Origin: Condylostoma magnum
Lineage: Eukaryota > Ciliophora > Heterotrichea > Heterotrichida > Condylostomatidae
DNA length: 20,537 bases
Direction of reading: 5' to 3'
Assembly: GCA_920105805.1 (NCBI GenBank)
Contig: CAKKTI010000394.1
Location: forward strand, 1 to 20,537
Below the pieces are notes generated by a model that had not been told where the DNA came from, ran no database searches, and saw only the letters and a list, made by a program, of their open reading frames with translations. This document shows positions 1-13,200 of the stretch, in pieces; position 1 is the first letter of the stretch, and each line of letters opens with the position of its first letter. The position numbers were made by a program, and so were the translations under genes.

Positions 1-1
1 A

Positions 2-355
2 AAAGATCCTAATAAATAACTACTTATTTGCTCTTCAAGTTTTAATAGTGATTCTTGAATTAACCTTGATATTTCTTATCAAAACCCAAACTAATGTAAA
101 ATCTTTATAAACGGTGAATTACAAGAAGATTTTACAGGAACAAATGAATTAGATTATAGGGAGACGTCTAATGATTACTACTTTTACATTGGGTTTGATA
201 ACCAGATATCATTTAGAGGATTTATGTATAAATTTCAAATAGATCAAATATTTGCAAAAATTAATCCTTATGTGTAATACAATGATTGCTTACTTAGCTA
301 TCTGAATGAGGGGGAAACTGAATGCATAGCAAGCGTATGTGCAATTGAAGTTTAG
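2..355 (+). CDS. LamG/concanavalin A-like domain protein, 3' part only
   Basis: The 5' end lies outside the window. Read in frame 2 with TAA/TAG as Gln and TGA as Trp, the sequence gives about 117 residues that look like the second half of a laminin-G or concanavalin-like fold. Visible pieces are DSWINLDISYQNPNQ, then KIFINGELQEDF, then YFYIGFDN and SFRGFMYKFQID, matching the family pattern W.nl.isy / iyiNG / yiG / f.G.iy.f. A short Cys-containing stretch follows (NDCLLSYLNEGETECIASVC). Coding composition fades after about position 350, so I end it at the TAG at 353-355, but that codon could equally be Gln. In ciliates such domains occur in large secreted or membrane proteins; a surface location is inference. 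The fold call is fairly likely; the stop is uncertain. Confidence 0.55.
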
Positions 356-946
356 ATAAGTGAAAACTTTTCATATTTGTGTTTCTTTAAGTTGTTATTG
401 AGTTTATATATAGAATCTAATTTACATTAAAATAGATTTCTAGTCACCCGAACATAGTGAATATATCTGTTTAAGTAAAATATATAATATTTCTTAGGTT
501 ATATGTACCACTTAATAGTAGATGGCTTACTCACTAAACTCAATAGCTTCAATATATTTGGCTAGTCTTATAAAGCATATATAACTACTTTATATTAGTT
601 ATAATGAGATAAAGCAAATTGAAAGATTTAGATATTGATTCAACATTTATTATAAAGGTAAAGGTTTAATACAACAAAATAGCAGTTAAATTAGAGATAT
701 TTAATAAAAGGAAATAGCATAAATTGATTTGACAGATATTTAGTAGGCATTTCCCTAGTAATATACACTTCTGATTAGTTTTCAACAACTTTAAACTTTT
801 GATATAATTTTATATAGCTATAATCATTACAAATAGTTAATTGTAAGTGTTTATGAACAATAGATTTTCATAATTAGTACTTATTCTAGCTTGCATTATC
901 AAATATTCTACTTCTAATCTCAATACTCCTTAAATAGTAAACTTTA

Positions 947-1111
947 AATCAATGAAAGGATAAGTTAGTACGCCAAATGAGTAGCTAATTAATGCAGGAT
1001 TTAAAAGAATATCTGGCTAACCTTCTCATATAATATATCTACATTACAAAATTCAATTTATTAGCAAAAACAAAATATATAAGCAGATTTAATAACTTAT
1101 ATTATGCATAG
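947..1111. repeat. Degenerate direct repeat, left copy
   Basis: By eye this aligns along its length with 5171-5334, with small gaps. Shared blocks include CAATG.AAGGATAA.TTAGTA, GAATAGCTAAT-like and AAATTCAATTTA followed by TTAG. The right copy lies just downstream of the WD40-A stop on the minus strand, and this left copy lies just downstream of the family relic at 1148-1213. It therefore looks like duplicated 3' flank of the gene family rather than a mobile element. Confidence 0.5.
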
Positions 1112-1147
1112 AATTTATATAATCGTTAGAATCATACTGGCGATTTG

Positions 1148-1213
1148 GTAGAATTATTAGAAATTGATGCCATCAAACAGGTTTCTGGGCATTGGTTCAA
1201 TACAGTTTTCTAT
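1148..1213 (-). pseudogene. 5'-end relic of the MEN-domain (WD40/UBL) family
   Basis: On the minus strand this reads IENCIEPMPRNLFDGINF followed by two Gln codons and FYQ. It aligns with the start of WD40-B (MENCIELIIRNMAIDNDF, then QQFYQ), nucleotide for nucleotide over most of about 65 bases. The start codon position reads ATA instead of ATG, and homology stops after about 22 codons. The sequence then passes within about 40 bases into a repeat that matches the 3' flank of WD40-A. The simplest reading is a duplicated copy that lost its body by internal deletion, keeping the first codons and the downstream flank. It is not expected to make a protein. Confidence 0.6.
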
Positions 1214-4200
1214 TTTTTGATATAAACTGGTACTTTTGTAATCATAATTTCATTTTACATAAGAGAATTGCTTAATTCATCATCGTAAGAAGGTGTAGGG
1301 TGATAATTGCATGATAACAATGGATTATTGTTCACTATTTACTCAATCTAGCTTTAAGGGAAACATTGCTTTATGTATATTATTTGCAGTTTTTCAATAT
1401 TGATATCGTAAGCTTTAACTGGCTTTTATTATAGCATCTTAATTACTATCTCAATAATACTGTACTAAAACATAGTATATCTCTCAAAGAGTCTTTCTTC
1501 AAGCTCTTTTATACTCTATAAAAGTGCTTTGTGGGGATTACTATTCAATAATGCTCATCTTAATGTATTAAATTGTTAGTATTTATCAATTAGCATATTT
1601 TCTTGTTTTGTAATGCTCTAATTATATTACTATATATCAATTTACTAATCAATGAAGATTATTATGTAATTGTGATTTACAAATAAATTTATTTCAATTA
1701 CGCTTTGATATATGTAGTAATTCTTTGCTTATTATATACTCAGTCGCATGCTTTTATTACCACTGTTGCTTATTATCTTTCTATTGGTTGATTATTTTAA
1801 ACCATATAGCACTTTAAACTGATTATGTTTTATGTACTTTTCTCATGGAATGATTAGACTTATTGAGGAAAATTTAATAAGTTTCTTAGAATTATAAAGT
1901 ATATGTAATGCCTTGAATATAATAACGCTATCCCTGTGTAATCATAAGTCTTATTATATATTTCCACCTAGCTAAGGAATAAAATTCAGTATTTGGTGAA
2001 ATTACTTTATTCATTAATTATTGGATTGAATTATATATATTTTTTAGTAAAATCTTACTAAATTATTCTAACTTTTTAGTAGCTACCATGTGAAGCCTTA
2101 GTAAATCAAAACTATCTAATAACTAAGCTCCTTTGAAATCAAAGCCAATCATAATTTTACAAAACTTTGATAGGTTTAGAGTAAAATCTTGTATACTGAA
2201 AAAAGGAATAACATTAACTCAATAAATTCGCATATATAAACTAGTAGATAGCAATGCATCCCTCTTTTAATTTTTTAATAAATCTTAATTTCTATATGGA
2301 TCAGTTCCATTATCTTAAAATCATCTGTTTAGCATATACTCACATACTTTTTCTATTATAGATTCAGTTTATTATTCTTTCATTATGAAGCAAAAATTGC
2401 TATTCACTTTTTTATCATGGCTTTCATACTCTTAATTTAAGCTGATGATCATTATTAAAATTAGCTTTTATTTTACTCCTAAAATGCAGTGGTCTTCTAA
2501 GATTACAAGATATTCGATAATTTATATGTTGAACCACTTGTGATTATTAAGCCTACAATTGTATCCGCTTATGAAAGTTATGCAATTTGGACTTTCCACA
2601 GTAAAAAGTATGAAAGATGATCAAAACCCTATAAGGATTTAACGATTAGTTTCTTATAGGCATTATTAATCTTTTGGTCCATTAAGAAAAATCCTATTAA
2701 AATAATACATTTATTTAAGTATTACAAGCAATAGGTTACTTTAGTGAAATAACTTGTCTTTAATACAGTGAATTGGGGACAACACAATTATTATTTGAGT
2801 AGGAAAATATGCTATAAAGACATTACTAAAACATATGATTAAGATTTGAGCGATTACTTAAATTTATTACTAGAATATTTAAGTAGAAACAGAAGTAACT
2901 TAAATGAATAACTAAAATTTTAATTAACATAAGAGATATTAAATGTAATAATATAATAACAGAAGGAGATTACTACAATAAGGTAAAATATTATAAATAC
3001 CTTACTATAAAACTAAATCGATGAATAGTAGTTGCTTATATAGGCATTTCGATATTCATCTTAAATATGCATAATCTTAAGTTTTACTACATATACTCAA
3101 CATCTCAAGCCGGATGAAATTAGTAAGATCATGGTTTATTGCTTTTAAATTCTTATAAAGATGAATAACAATAGTTATTATTGAAATTCTAATTAGTAGG
3201 TATAAGTGAAATGGAGTGAAGTATGCTGATAAGTAGGCAAGATCTTCTAATTAATAGCTGATTGCATCGATTAATTGAAATCTACGAAAATCTCAAGTAA
3301 ACACAAAATCTTAAACGGGAATAGAGTTAAATGCATCCCTAGAAATTGACTAATAAAAAAATTACTAACTAATTGAATAAATTTTGATATAAGTTTAGAT
3401 CACAAAATACATTTATTCCTATATCTTTTGAAAGCATATCAATATAGAAATAATCCGTAGAGAAACTATATTTAAATCTTCTTTTATAAACTAATTAAGA
3501 GTGAAATTATCTCTTTTAGTAATAACAAAATTACTTTTTAAGATAGTAAAAGGGCTTGCATATTGAAGCCGATTATACCATCTTTGATCTCATAAAGGAG
3601 CTATCAAACTTGTCATATGCTATAAACTCTTTAAATACTTAGTTACAGCTATGACTAAATTTAATTAACCTTATTTATCATTTATAGCGACTCCATTTTC
3701 TATGACTAGAATATAATACCTGCTCTACATTCTCCTCTGTGATTAAATTACTACAATTCAGCATAATGAACATTATTTTATCCGTATATCTCTAGGCATA
3801 CAATTAAGTTGATTAAAAGTAACTTATAGGATTAAGTATAAAATGGAATATACTAAAACTCATTTGGAACTAGTAAAAACTCTTGAAAAGCTCTTAAGGG
3901 GATAAACGGTAAACAGCTTCAGATTATTTTCTAAATGCTGCTTCACACTTATAACTTATTAGATACTATTGCCACTCACAACAGCAGCTCTTTTGCATTA
4001 ACATACTCAGAGTTGTGTATATACTTTCCTTTAGGAGAGTCACAAGGCTTACAGAAAGCAGAAAGATTATACTTAATTTCACCTTTTATTTCCTATTTTC
4101 TTAGTATTCAGTCTTTAGTACATCTTAGCCCTAACTGAATAGATAATTATTTTGAAGTCTTTCATATAATCTTAAAAGTACTGTTTGACTTTATCTAATT

Positions 4201-5170
4201 TGAGAAAAGAGTAATATACCCTATATACTTATAATCAGGGATGCAATAAGGTACTTCCCAGCTTAGATTACAGCTCCATCATAATATTAACTTCAACTAA
4301 TCCAGAGTTTCTTCTAGTACTTCAGATCCTGGTTAGTAGAGAGTCCAGTGATTATTATGTCTGAAGCTCCTGATTATTCTTATAATTATGTACTTGTTTG
4401 AATGTTCTTCTTTATAGCTAAAAAGTCAAATTTGACCAGCAGTGGTGCTTGAAAAGGGAAGAAGAGCAGATAAAGCACAGCTTGATATTGAACCTGTTTT
4501 ATATATTTTAATGGTAAAGCTTAATTAGAATTATGCATTTTAAGAAATATATTTAGTGTATTTACTTACGGAAAATAGCGCTTTATTAGATGAGTTCAAT
4601 TGACTTACATGGCATCAGGTTCTTTGGTTACTTGTATACTAAGTAATACTTAATTTTTAATTTATTCTCTATTACATTTTAATAATATATTCTAACCTCA
4701 TAGCTACTTAAGCATCAATAAGTTTGATTTTAACATTATTTAGAATAGTGTTGATATTGATATAACATATAGCATTTCTTAGTAAAATGGCACACAAAAT
4801 GTAAATTTTAGCTAAATAATCAATAAAATATTAAGATAATTTCAAGAATATAGTAAATAGCTTGTATTGGAACTGAGAATATATATAGAATTAATTTTTA
4901 GCCGTGCTTAAGTTTCTTGTAAATAATATAAGTAAAACTTAAATGCTAATAAAACACCATTGCTTAAAGGTTTGATTATATTTTCTAATATTCATAATTT
5001 CAGATCTTTTGATAACAATCAGTTGAAATTAATTATACCAAAAATAATTTAAATGCCTATTTAATACGATTAATTGGTTTATTATATAAATATATAGAGT
5101 TATTCTAAATTATATTATAGTTCTAATAAACTCCAAATGAATATTGTAAAGTAATTAACTTTCATTGAGA

Positions 5171-5334
5171 ATTCAATGCAAGGATAAATTAGTATGTATA
5201 TAGGAAACGAATAGCTAATATATATGCAGTTTTATGGGTTATACAACTAACTTATATCCATCGCCATTATAAATTCAATTTACTTAGTAAAGATTGCATA
5301 CATAAGTTAGTTAAACAAGTTATTATGTATCTTA
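5171..5334. repeat. Degenerate direct repeat, right copy (WD40-A 3' flank)
   Basis: This is the partner of 947-1111, starting about 70 bases beyond the WD40-A stop codon. The alignment was made by eye. Both copies have the same orientation relative to a MEN-family 5' end upstream on the minus strand. Confidence 0.5.
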
Positions 5335-5402
5335 GTAAGTATTCTGATAATAATTAAATACAATTAAAAGGCTGACTTCAGAAGAACAATAGTTAGTAAA
5401 AA

Positions 5403-6836
5403 TTAAATTTCCCACACTTTCACTTTTTTATCCCGTCCGCTAGATACTACCAGTTTCTCACTTCTTGAAATGCAAACTGATAATATCCAATGAGCATGCT
5501 AACCAATGATTGTGTTTCTGGATGGGCATTATAAGTCCCATAATCTTACTTTATAATCCCTTCCACTCGATAGCACTATTAATTCACTTCTCGAAATGCA
5601 AACTGAGCATACTCAAGAATCATGCTGGCCAATGATTCTGTCTCTTGATGGGTTTTATAAGTCCCATACTCTTACTTTCTCATCCCCTCCACCAGATACA
5701 ATCAGTTGTCCACTTCTTGAAATGCAAACTGATTCTACATAACCATCATGTTGACCAATGATTATGTTATTGTATGAGTTTTATAAGTCTCATACTACTA
5801 CTTCTTTATCTCTTCCGCCAGATACTACTATTTATTCACTTCTTGAAATGCAAACTGATTTTACACAATCATCATGTCAGCCAATCATCCGATTTCTGGA
5901 GGGGTTTTATAAGTCTCATACTCTTACTGTATTATCATCTCCACCAGATACTATGAGTTACTCACTTCTTGAAATGCAAACTGATAATACACATCTATCA
6001 TGCTGGCCAATTATTCTGTTACTAGATGGGTTTTATAAGTCCCATACTCTTACTTTGTTATCATCTCCACCAGATACCACTAATTATTCACTCCTTGAAA
6101 TACAAACTGAGTACACCCAAGAATCATGCTAGCCAATTGTTCTGGATTTGTTTTATAAGTCCCATACTCTTACTTGGTTATTCCATCCGCCAGATACCAC
6201 TAATTATTCACTTCTTGAAATGCAAACTGATTCTATAGTAGAGTCATGCTGGCCGATGATTCCTTATTTCCACTTTTGTTAGAATTATGTTCCCTATAAT
6301 TCTAGCTGCCTCACCTAGTTTTTAATATATTTTACAACTCTCGTTGAATTAACTCATCTAATAATCTATTCTAATATTCTATTTGTTTGCTCTTTTTTAT
6401 TTGTTCTGAAAAAAAGAAGCTATCATAGTATTTCTCCATAAGTTTTAGGTCTTAATTCTCTTAAATCATCAGGATTCACTCTTTACATAATTTCTTTGGC
6501 TTAATTACTTGATTTGACCAAAGCATATAGATATTCAGCTTTAATCCCATTCTCTCTCATAAAGTTATTGATCAAGGTAGCTATTATAGGTAAGCGAGTG
6601 ATTTTGAACAGTTAGCAAAATTAGAAGGTTCTTTTAAGCTTTTTGGCTGGATCAGCTCTTTCTAGATTTTCCCATAGAGCTATTAAGTTGTCTTAAGGGG
6701 AGATTTAGCCATTTAGAATGCTTTGAACGTCCCTTTTATTAGATCCTCCTATATGCTGCTAATTTGCTGTATCTAATCATTAAAAATCGTTACCAGTGAC
6801 TAAACTTCTGATGATTGTTGTAATACAGTTTTCCAT
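5403..6836 (-). CDS. WD40-A: MEN-family N-terminal domain fused to a seven-blade WD40 propeller
   Basis: This is a single intronless frame of 477 codons plus stop. Residues 1-190 are an apparently alpha-helical region I do not recognise, shared with WD40-B, UBL-A and UBL-B; conserved landmarks are MENCI..II, the ..PDDL.E and GEILWQLL stretches, and QVRQLELQ before the propeller. Residues 192-477 are exactly seven WD repeats of about 41-42 residues, pattern IIGQHD..V.SVCISRSEQLVVSGG.D..VRVWDLQNPS, closing a standard seven-bladed beta-propeller. The blades are nearly identical except at the residues after GQHD and around SGG.D... The Trp of WD is TGA in blades 3 and 4 and TGG elsewhere; the Gln of GQHD is CAG, TAG, CAA or TGA-Trp. 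The ATG is shared with paralogues. Homology ends at VWEI, where TAA terminates. A scaffold or recognition role is inference. Confidence 0.9.
5406..6266 (-). repeat. Seven tandem 126-bp WD40 units (WD40-A propeller)
   Basis: Unit length is about 126 bp (42 codons). The block encoding SVCISRSEQ and the block encoding VRVWDLQNPS are close to invariant, while short windows between them vary. Such high internal identity suggests recent duplication or ongoing homogenisation between blades. These are protein-coding repeats, not a CRISPR array or satellite. Confidence 0.9.
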
Positions 6837-7110
6837 TTTATAATATAGAATTGACAAAGGTGATGAGATTGCACAGACTTTAATATTTTGGTTAGCAGTG
6901 GCATTATTGATTTAGATTAATACACTGCTGAGTTTCGGACTTTGTTCTAGGTACATCAATTTCGTAATGTTATTGCATTTATTCTAGGTTTAAATAGGTA
7001 AAATGAAACAGAAAGAAGCTAATATTGAAGGAAATATTACTTTTCAATGCTTATTTTAAATGTTAAAAGCTGAACCTGATGATTAATACATTAAAATTGG
7101 TAGTTACTGT
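6837..7110 (-). repeat. Conserved 5' flank of WD40-A
   Basis: The sequence just upstream of the WD40-A start aligns with the corresponding flank of WD40-B (15776-16095). Shared blocks include the ACAGACTTTAA/ATAGACTTTAA stretch, GTACATCAATTTC/GATACATCAATTTC and AAGCTAATATTGAA/AAGCTAAGATTGAA. Similarity fades near 7110. The duplicated unit thus included about 270-320 bases of upstream DNA, presumably with the promoter. The 3' end of the large beta-helix gene must lie outside this block. Confidence 0.6.
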
Positions 7111-7227
7111 AGGAGACTGGAGCAGAGAATAGGAATAATTTACCAGGTTCTCAACATAGGCAACGTTAATAATTACTCATTGTATTTCGAATATAGCGTT
7201 TAAATAGTTGCCTAGGTATTAAAAACA

Positions 7228-10200
7228 TTAATTATCTAAACTACTAGTGTGCCTCTTTAAAGAATGAATGTATAATTATTGAAATGAATCTGGTAAACGT
7301 TAGTTGATTCGATTGATTGCTTGTGTTTCTGATTAATTACATTAAATTTATTATTGAAACTCAAACTAGTTCATTGAATTTGCAGCTATTTAGTATATCT
7401 CTGTTCAAAATCTACAATATTTAACTATAATTCTTGGAGTCTTTTAAGCAATCATTATAAGTTGTATTTTTATGTATTAGCCTAACCAAAATAGGATGAA
7501 ATACATATTTGCTAATACAATAAAAACGAATAATATCATTTTAGATATTTCTTCTAAATACTTTGACAAAAATAACAAACCGCAATAAATTGTTACTACT
7601 GATGTTATTACTGATTTTATTTCTAAGCCATTTAGTTCCTGATTGATATACGGTTTTGATTTTAACTGCAAATATAAGAAACATAGTAGCACTACAAATG
7701 TTATTAAGGCTTATATTTGTATAGATACAGTATTCAAAAATACAGAAAAGGTAGTAATCAAAATTTTCCTGTATAAAATGACAAATTCTCAATAATATTT
7801 CTCTCGAGAATAACCATTATAAAGGAATCCTAATTTCGATCGAATGCTTAATGAGTGAAGTTTTTTCCTGTTTTATACTAGTAAATGTAGTATTAATGTT
7901 GGAATTCCTAATCCTCATATCACCAATGATGTTAATCCGACTGCTAAACTGTAAGCCATATGATCGTCTTCTCAGCATATTATATCAAGGTCTTATCTCA
8001 AATAATATCCTTAGTCTTCGATTTCATAACAACTAAGAACTCTAAAAGAAGCTTTTACTAAATTTGGATGAATCAAAAATAGTAAAATAATGACACTTGT
8101 CACGAAATGCTGCTTTAGATAAATATTTTGTCAATAGTAAAGGGCTAAAAATCCTCAGAAGATAAACACCATCAATGTAAATAAGATAGGTGACAATGCT
8201 AGAATTGAAATTTTAATAAAAATAGTATCAGTATCTAATTGGCTGTTTTCAATAAAGCAATCAATAGAAAGGAACTAATCCGTAGAATTTCCTACTGTAG
8301 ATTAAACGTCAAACAATCCTTATACAGCCTCAGGCCAGTTAAGCTCAAAGGAAGATGTTATCATTGCTAGTTGTAGATAATTAAACAATATTTTAATATA
8401 CACGGATTTAAGATTATTAGGTGTCAAAGCAGTTTGCATAGTTTAATAAATCATAAAGCAAATTATGAAAATAGCTAAAAGCATTAAAAAGCCTAGTCTT
8501 TCTGCATTATCTTAATTATTTGGACATTTACTGCATTAGTCGTTACTAGTCTAGCTATAGTCTTTCTAGCATGATTAGCACAAATTTCCTTTATATCCTT
8601 CTGCACATTTACCAATCTTATTTGTGAAATTATTATGTCCAAGACAGGCTTGACTATTAAAACATTCTAAAATTGCATCAGTTTCCTCTGAGAATCTTCA
8701 AAATCCTTTTAATGGGTAAATCTCAGATCCTCCAGGACAAGATGCATTTTAAGGGCAAGCCTAGCATGCTGTATCATTAATCGAAAGACTGTAAAAATTG
8801 ATTTCACAGGTAAAACAGGCTCCTTATAATAAAATTTCTCCTTAAATACACTCTCTGAGATATACATTCATTTAGAGAGGAGGTATATTATAAGTGTCAA
8901 TAAGATTATCATAGTTCAGTTGTGATAGGGCTTCTGATGAAAACTAAATCACAACTGTTGTCATTGGTTTAAAAGTAATCTAGAAATGTGTAAATTCATA
9001 TACTCCATTTTCAGCAACTGTCTATTACGATTATACCTGAACACTATCATCAATTGATTTCATAGAAGCCTTAGATTCGTTATCTGTTGCAACTACTTAA
9101 TCATATATGTCTACTAATTCTACTTGCAATTTTATATCAGATACTTAGCCACTTGTGATTAAAATGTTATCTTAGTCTTATTTCAATCTTAGCCTAACTC
9201 CATATGATGCTACAAAATCGCCATACACAGCTGTATTTTATTCATATTTATTATCTATAAGTTCTGGCTGCTTTTCGCTTCAGTAGATAGCTCCTCCTTT
9301 CAAGCTCGCTTTATTATTCTAGAATTAACTGTTTTAAATTAAAACTTATGATCAATTATCAAGAAATATAGCTCCCCCAGATTCAGCACTATTATTATTA
9401 AATTAACAGTCAATTATAGTTAAATTAATCAGTTTTATTTCTAGAGCTCCTCCTTGCTTTTTATTTTAATTATAATTAAATTAAGATCCTTCGATTTACA
9501 CCATGCTATAGTTTTTTGCACTTATCATGAAAATAGATGCAGCATCTCCCTTTATATTCTATATTATAGAGTTTTTGATATTAATAGTTTAAATATTCTC
9601 GCAATAAATGCTGTGTGATTCCGAGTTTTCTTCGCTTATATCTTAGATTATAGTGTTTAAAATTTCAAGCTTAGAAAGAAAGATTGAGTAATTAACACTT
9701 CCAATAAAATTTTATATGATAGAATCTTTTATAGTTAGTGATCCATATATTTGAATTATTAATCAACTTAACGAGTCACTAGCAATATTTTTATCTATAA
9801 GTATATTCTCCAAATTAGCATCGCTCCCGAACGTTTAAATGAGACAGGGTAAGTTATTTTTACAATCATTATGCATAAATTTAGAATTTTTCATTATAAT
9901 AGTTGATAGACTTAATTATATTAAACTTTAATTACAAGTAGATTCAATAAATTAAGAATTATCATCAGTAATAAATGTTGCAGAAAGTGCTAAAATATAG
10001 CAACCCTACTCTCCTCCCTGATTTTTAAATAAATTTTCTTTCAGTTATACTTTAGATTAATTAAAAGCTAATCCGGGAGTTAATATATTCTGTACTTCAA
10101 TAGGATTTTAAGCTAAATTTCCATTAAATGTACAGTGTTAAATATTCAAGTTATTCACATTCGTAGAATAAATCATGAAGTTTCCTTTATTATTTTTGAA

Positions 10201-13200
10201 TATCGTCTTAATTATCTATATATCTACGTCTTCTTAGATCTAGTATAATGTTATTGCAGTTCCAATATTGGCTTCGTTGTTTAAAAAAGTACAGTCTTTG
10301 ATTATAGCTTTACTATCATTCCTTATATACATAATTCCTATATCTCCCGCAGTTCTATTACTCTCTATCTAGCATTTTGTTAGCTCAATATGAGTATCCC
10401 TTGAGTTAACACTAAATCCAGGATTTGACTATACAGCTTCATTATTGTAAAAAACACTATTAGTAAAATAAGCTTTAGCTATATTATCTCCACTGTATAT
10501 TGTTGCTTATTATGCCTAATTATTCCGGTATTAAGAGTTGAAATCTCAATATGATCCTCCATCATTATCAATTATTCTACCAAAATTGTTCTCAAAATTG
10601 CAATTTGTTGTCATTACAGATCCGCCTTTATTGTGATTGGTTATTTGAATTAAATTGAATGATTGAATGTCCTGAAATACTACATTATCTAATAATAAAC
10701 TATAGTCCTCTTTATCATTTGGAAAGCTATCGTTTTCTATAATCACAACTGATTCATGTAAGTAGTCTGATCCTATTTTTTCTATCATTGAATCTTTGAT
10801 ACTTAAAGGCCCTGTGAATTAATCAAATACTCATATTCTCAGAACTATATTCTCTAGATTAGACTTAGATCTGTATATATTGTTAATTTGTACATTTTGT
10901 ATTACTGAGTCTGCAGTTTCAATATTTCAGAACATAAAAATCATGTTCTGATTGTTTACGTGAATATGATTTATATCAATCAGATTAATTTCAATTTAAG
11001 CCGCACATATACCTAAGCTAGATTACAAAAAGAATGCTAAAGTCACACCATTGTCCATTTCTATGCTTTTAAAAGCGATGTTTTACAGATTAATAAAGCA
11101 TTTGTCTTATAATTAACTGTATGATTCAAGTCACATAAAAGACTCTACAGCTAATTCAGAGTTTTCAAACACAAGCTAATCAATTTAGACATTCTAGGCC
11201 TAGATTTTTAGAACAACTTGCTGATTCTGTAAATGAATGTTAGTAAAGTAAGCATCAACAATCGATATTTCAATTTCTTATCCTTGTGTATTAATAAAAG
11301 TGCTGATTTCTTTAAGTGAAATGTCTTAAATGTCAATTTTGCAATCCCCATTACAGCTAATATCTAACTAGTTGGCTGTTAATTTATCAACGTTGAAATT
11401 AGTTAATTAAAAGCTTGAATCTTCTTCATTATTTGATTCTAAATTAACCTTCATGAATAATTGGTACTAATTAATGGATTCTAAAGAGCTCAATTGTATA
11501 TTTGTTAGCTTTATATTCCTATTTGTAGATATAGAAAATAAATTTTAGAGATCCTGCTATTCTTATAGGGTGAAATCAAATTATTCAAGTAATAAATCAT
11601 TAAAATAACCAGATTTACTCATTTCCTCAGGTGCATAGGATCAGAAGGTCACTTTATTATCAAGTTTAAAATCATCAATGATTACTTCTGCTTCATTCTC
11701 AATAGTGATCAAATTACTAGTTTACTCTTACTTTGATCCCTGTATATATATATCCTATAAATCCCAATTTGTTAATTAAACAGTAATATTGGACTTCTCA
11801 GATCCAGATATAATTACGAAGCTGTTTTAGTACAGAAGCATTAATTTTTCCATGTGTATATTTGACATCGTTATTTTAGCGTTTTATTCTAAAACATTTA
11901 TATTTAATAACTATCCACCTGCATAACTATAAAGGTTTTTAAATGTAGTATCAGATATACTAATATAGACTAGAGGTGTATGCACATCATCCCCTATATA
12001 GTTGTTAATATTCACGCTTATCATAGCACCCTTTCCTATCATTATATCTTTGAATGTTGAATTGGTTATTTTTAGTTGTACAAATCTTTAAAATTTGAAA
12101 ATATTGTTTTACTCTTCTCCTAGAGAGTTTTTCTGTGAAGTATCCGATAAATTTTACACAGTAATTCCATCTAAATAAATGTCCTTAACTCAGTCCACAT
12201 CTAAAAATTTAGAGTTTATAAGTTGATTTGAGCTTAAAAATTAATCTATAGCAAAGAGTTCAATAGTGCAGTTTTTTAATTCCAGCTTTTATTCAATACC
12301 TGCCAGTGGAAGACTGTAAATAATAAACAAAGAGTTATCATTTAGCTCAATAATATGCCTAAAATGACTATTATTTATCACAGCTGTTTAAATTGCATAT
12401 ACTTAAAAGAGACTTTTTAAATTCATTCCTATGTGCTCTACTACACAATTTTTTAACTTAAAGTTGCAATATAAATCAAACACAACTCATTCCTTTGTGC
12501 TTTCAAAGCTTCAAGCTATTGAGAAAAGCTGATTTGGGGTCATTAAGTGTTAATCCAATGGAGTTCTATAAGTGTTTTACTCTCCATCTTCAAACAAGCA
12601 TTAAAACTCTTATGGACTACAACTCTTAAGCTTCATCGAATAGACTTGCATATCAAGCTTTTTCCACCAATACTAATCTTACATTTCTTTTACATACGTT
12701 TAATTAACATTTTCAGGGTCTAGATTAAATTCTTCGGAATACTTAAAATAGAAGTACTCACCAGAAAATATTATGTTCTCAAAATTTACTTGGATTGCTC
12801 AAATTTATACAGAAGTAATTGTGTCTTATAGGGTTTATGATAAAGTACCATCAAGCATTAAAGTTGCCTTTTTCGTCAAATCTTCTTCACACCCTTGCTT
12901 TGAGTCAGTTTAGCAGTATCATGTATTAAAAGATAATGTTAATTCCATACTTAAGTCTTAGCCTAGGGAGCATTACTTATTACCACTGGCGTAGTAGGTA
13001 ACGAGTCTATGGAAATAAGGATAATTGGGATCACCACCCTTCCCTTTGTCTTTATACTACAGAAGTACATTAATCTCTGTATTTTCTTATATCTGTTTGT
13101 ATTTATCATCGATAGATGTGAGCAATTAGCAAATATCGGTAAAACTGGTTTCATTATCTGCCTAGTTTTAATCAAATACGAGGTAAAAGTGTTCAGCAGC

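Larger units (their letters stand above)
356..5402. other. Gene-poor arm of about 5 kb
   Basis: No gene could be supported here. The stretch is very AT-rich. Several frames on both strands look superficially protein-like once stops are read as Gln/Trp, but no two independent lines of evidence agree on any frame. The longest stretch free of standard stops is 3935-4138 (+), which is weak evidence because real genes here are full of TAA and TAG. What can be recognised is a short family relic at 1148-1213 and a degenerate direct repeat at 947-1111 and 5171-5334. The rest may be intergenic DNA, decayed genes, or germline-limited sequence. Confidence 0.5.

Noticed and set aside
335-350. Possible 16-base intron (GTATGT...AG) that would continue the LamG gene in another frame
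   Set aside because: Tiny introns of this size occur in heterotrichs, but none is needed in the five clear genes here, and the continuation has no confirming motif.
2200-2480. Minus-strand frame with acidic, coding-like composition (stretches such as NGTDPYRNQDLL)
   Set aside because: It has no start, no end and no homologue that I recognise, and a competing plus frame at 2450-2700 is about as good. Not supportable as a gene.
356-5347. A continuous plus-strand frame in phase with the LamG gene, readable as a very large multi-pass membrane protein
   Set aside because: With no true stops, every frame is open, and AT-rich DNA translates into hydrophobic-looking protein. The frame runs antisense through the family relic at 1148-1213, other frames looked equally plausible, and no motif was recognised.
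5758-6238. Plus-strand ORFs with repeated SLLEMQTD-like motifs
   Set aside because: These are antisense shadows of the WD40-A repeats on the minus strand; the same applies to 14868-15116 and WD40-B.
5403-6266. Tandem repeats considered as a CRISPR array or satellite DNA
   Set aside because: The 126-bp period is a whole number of codons and encodes seven canonical WD blades; the variable segments are not spacer-like.
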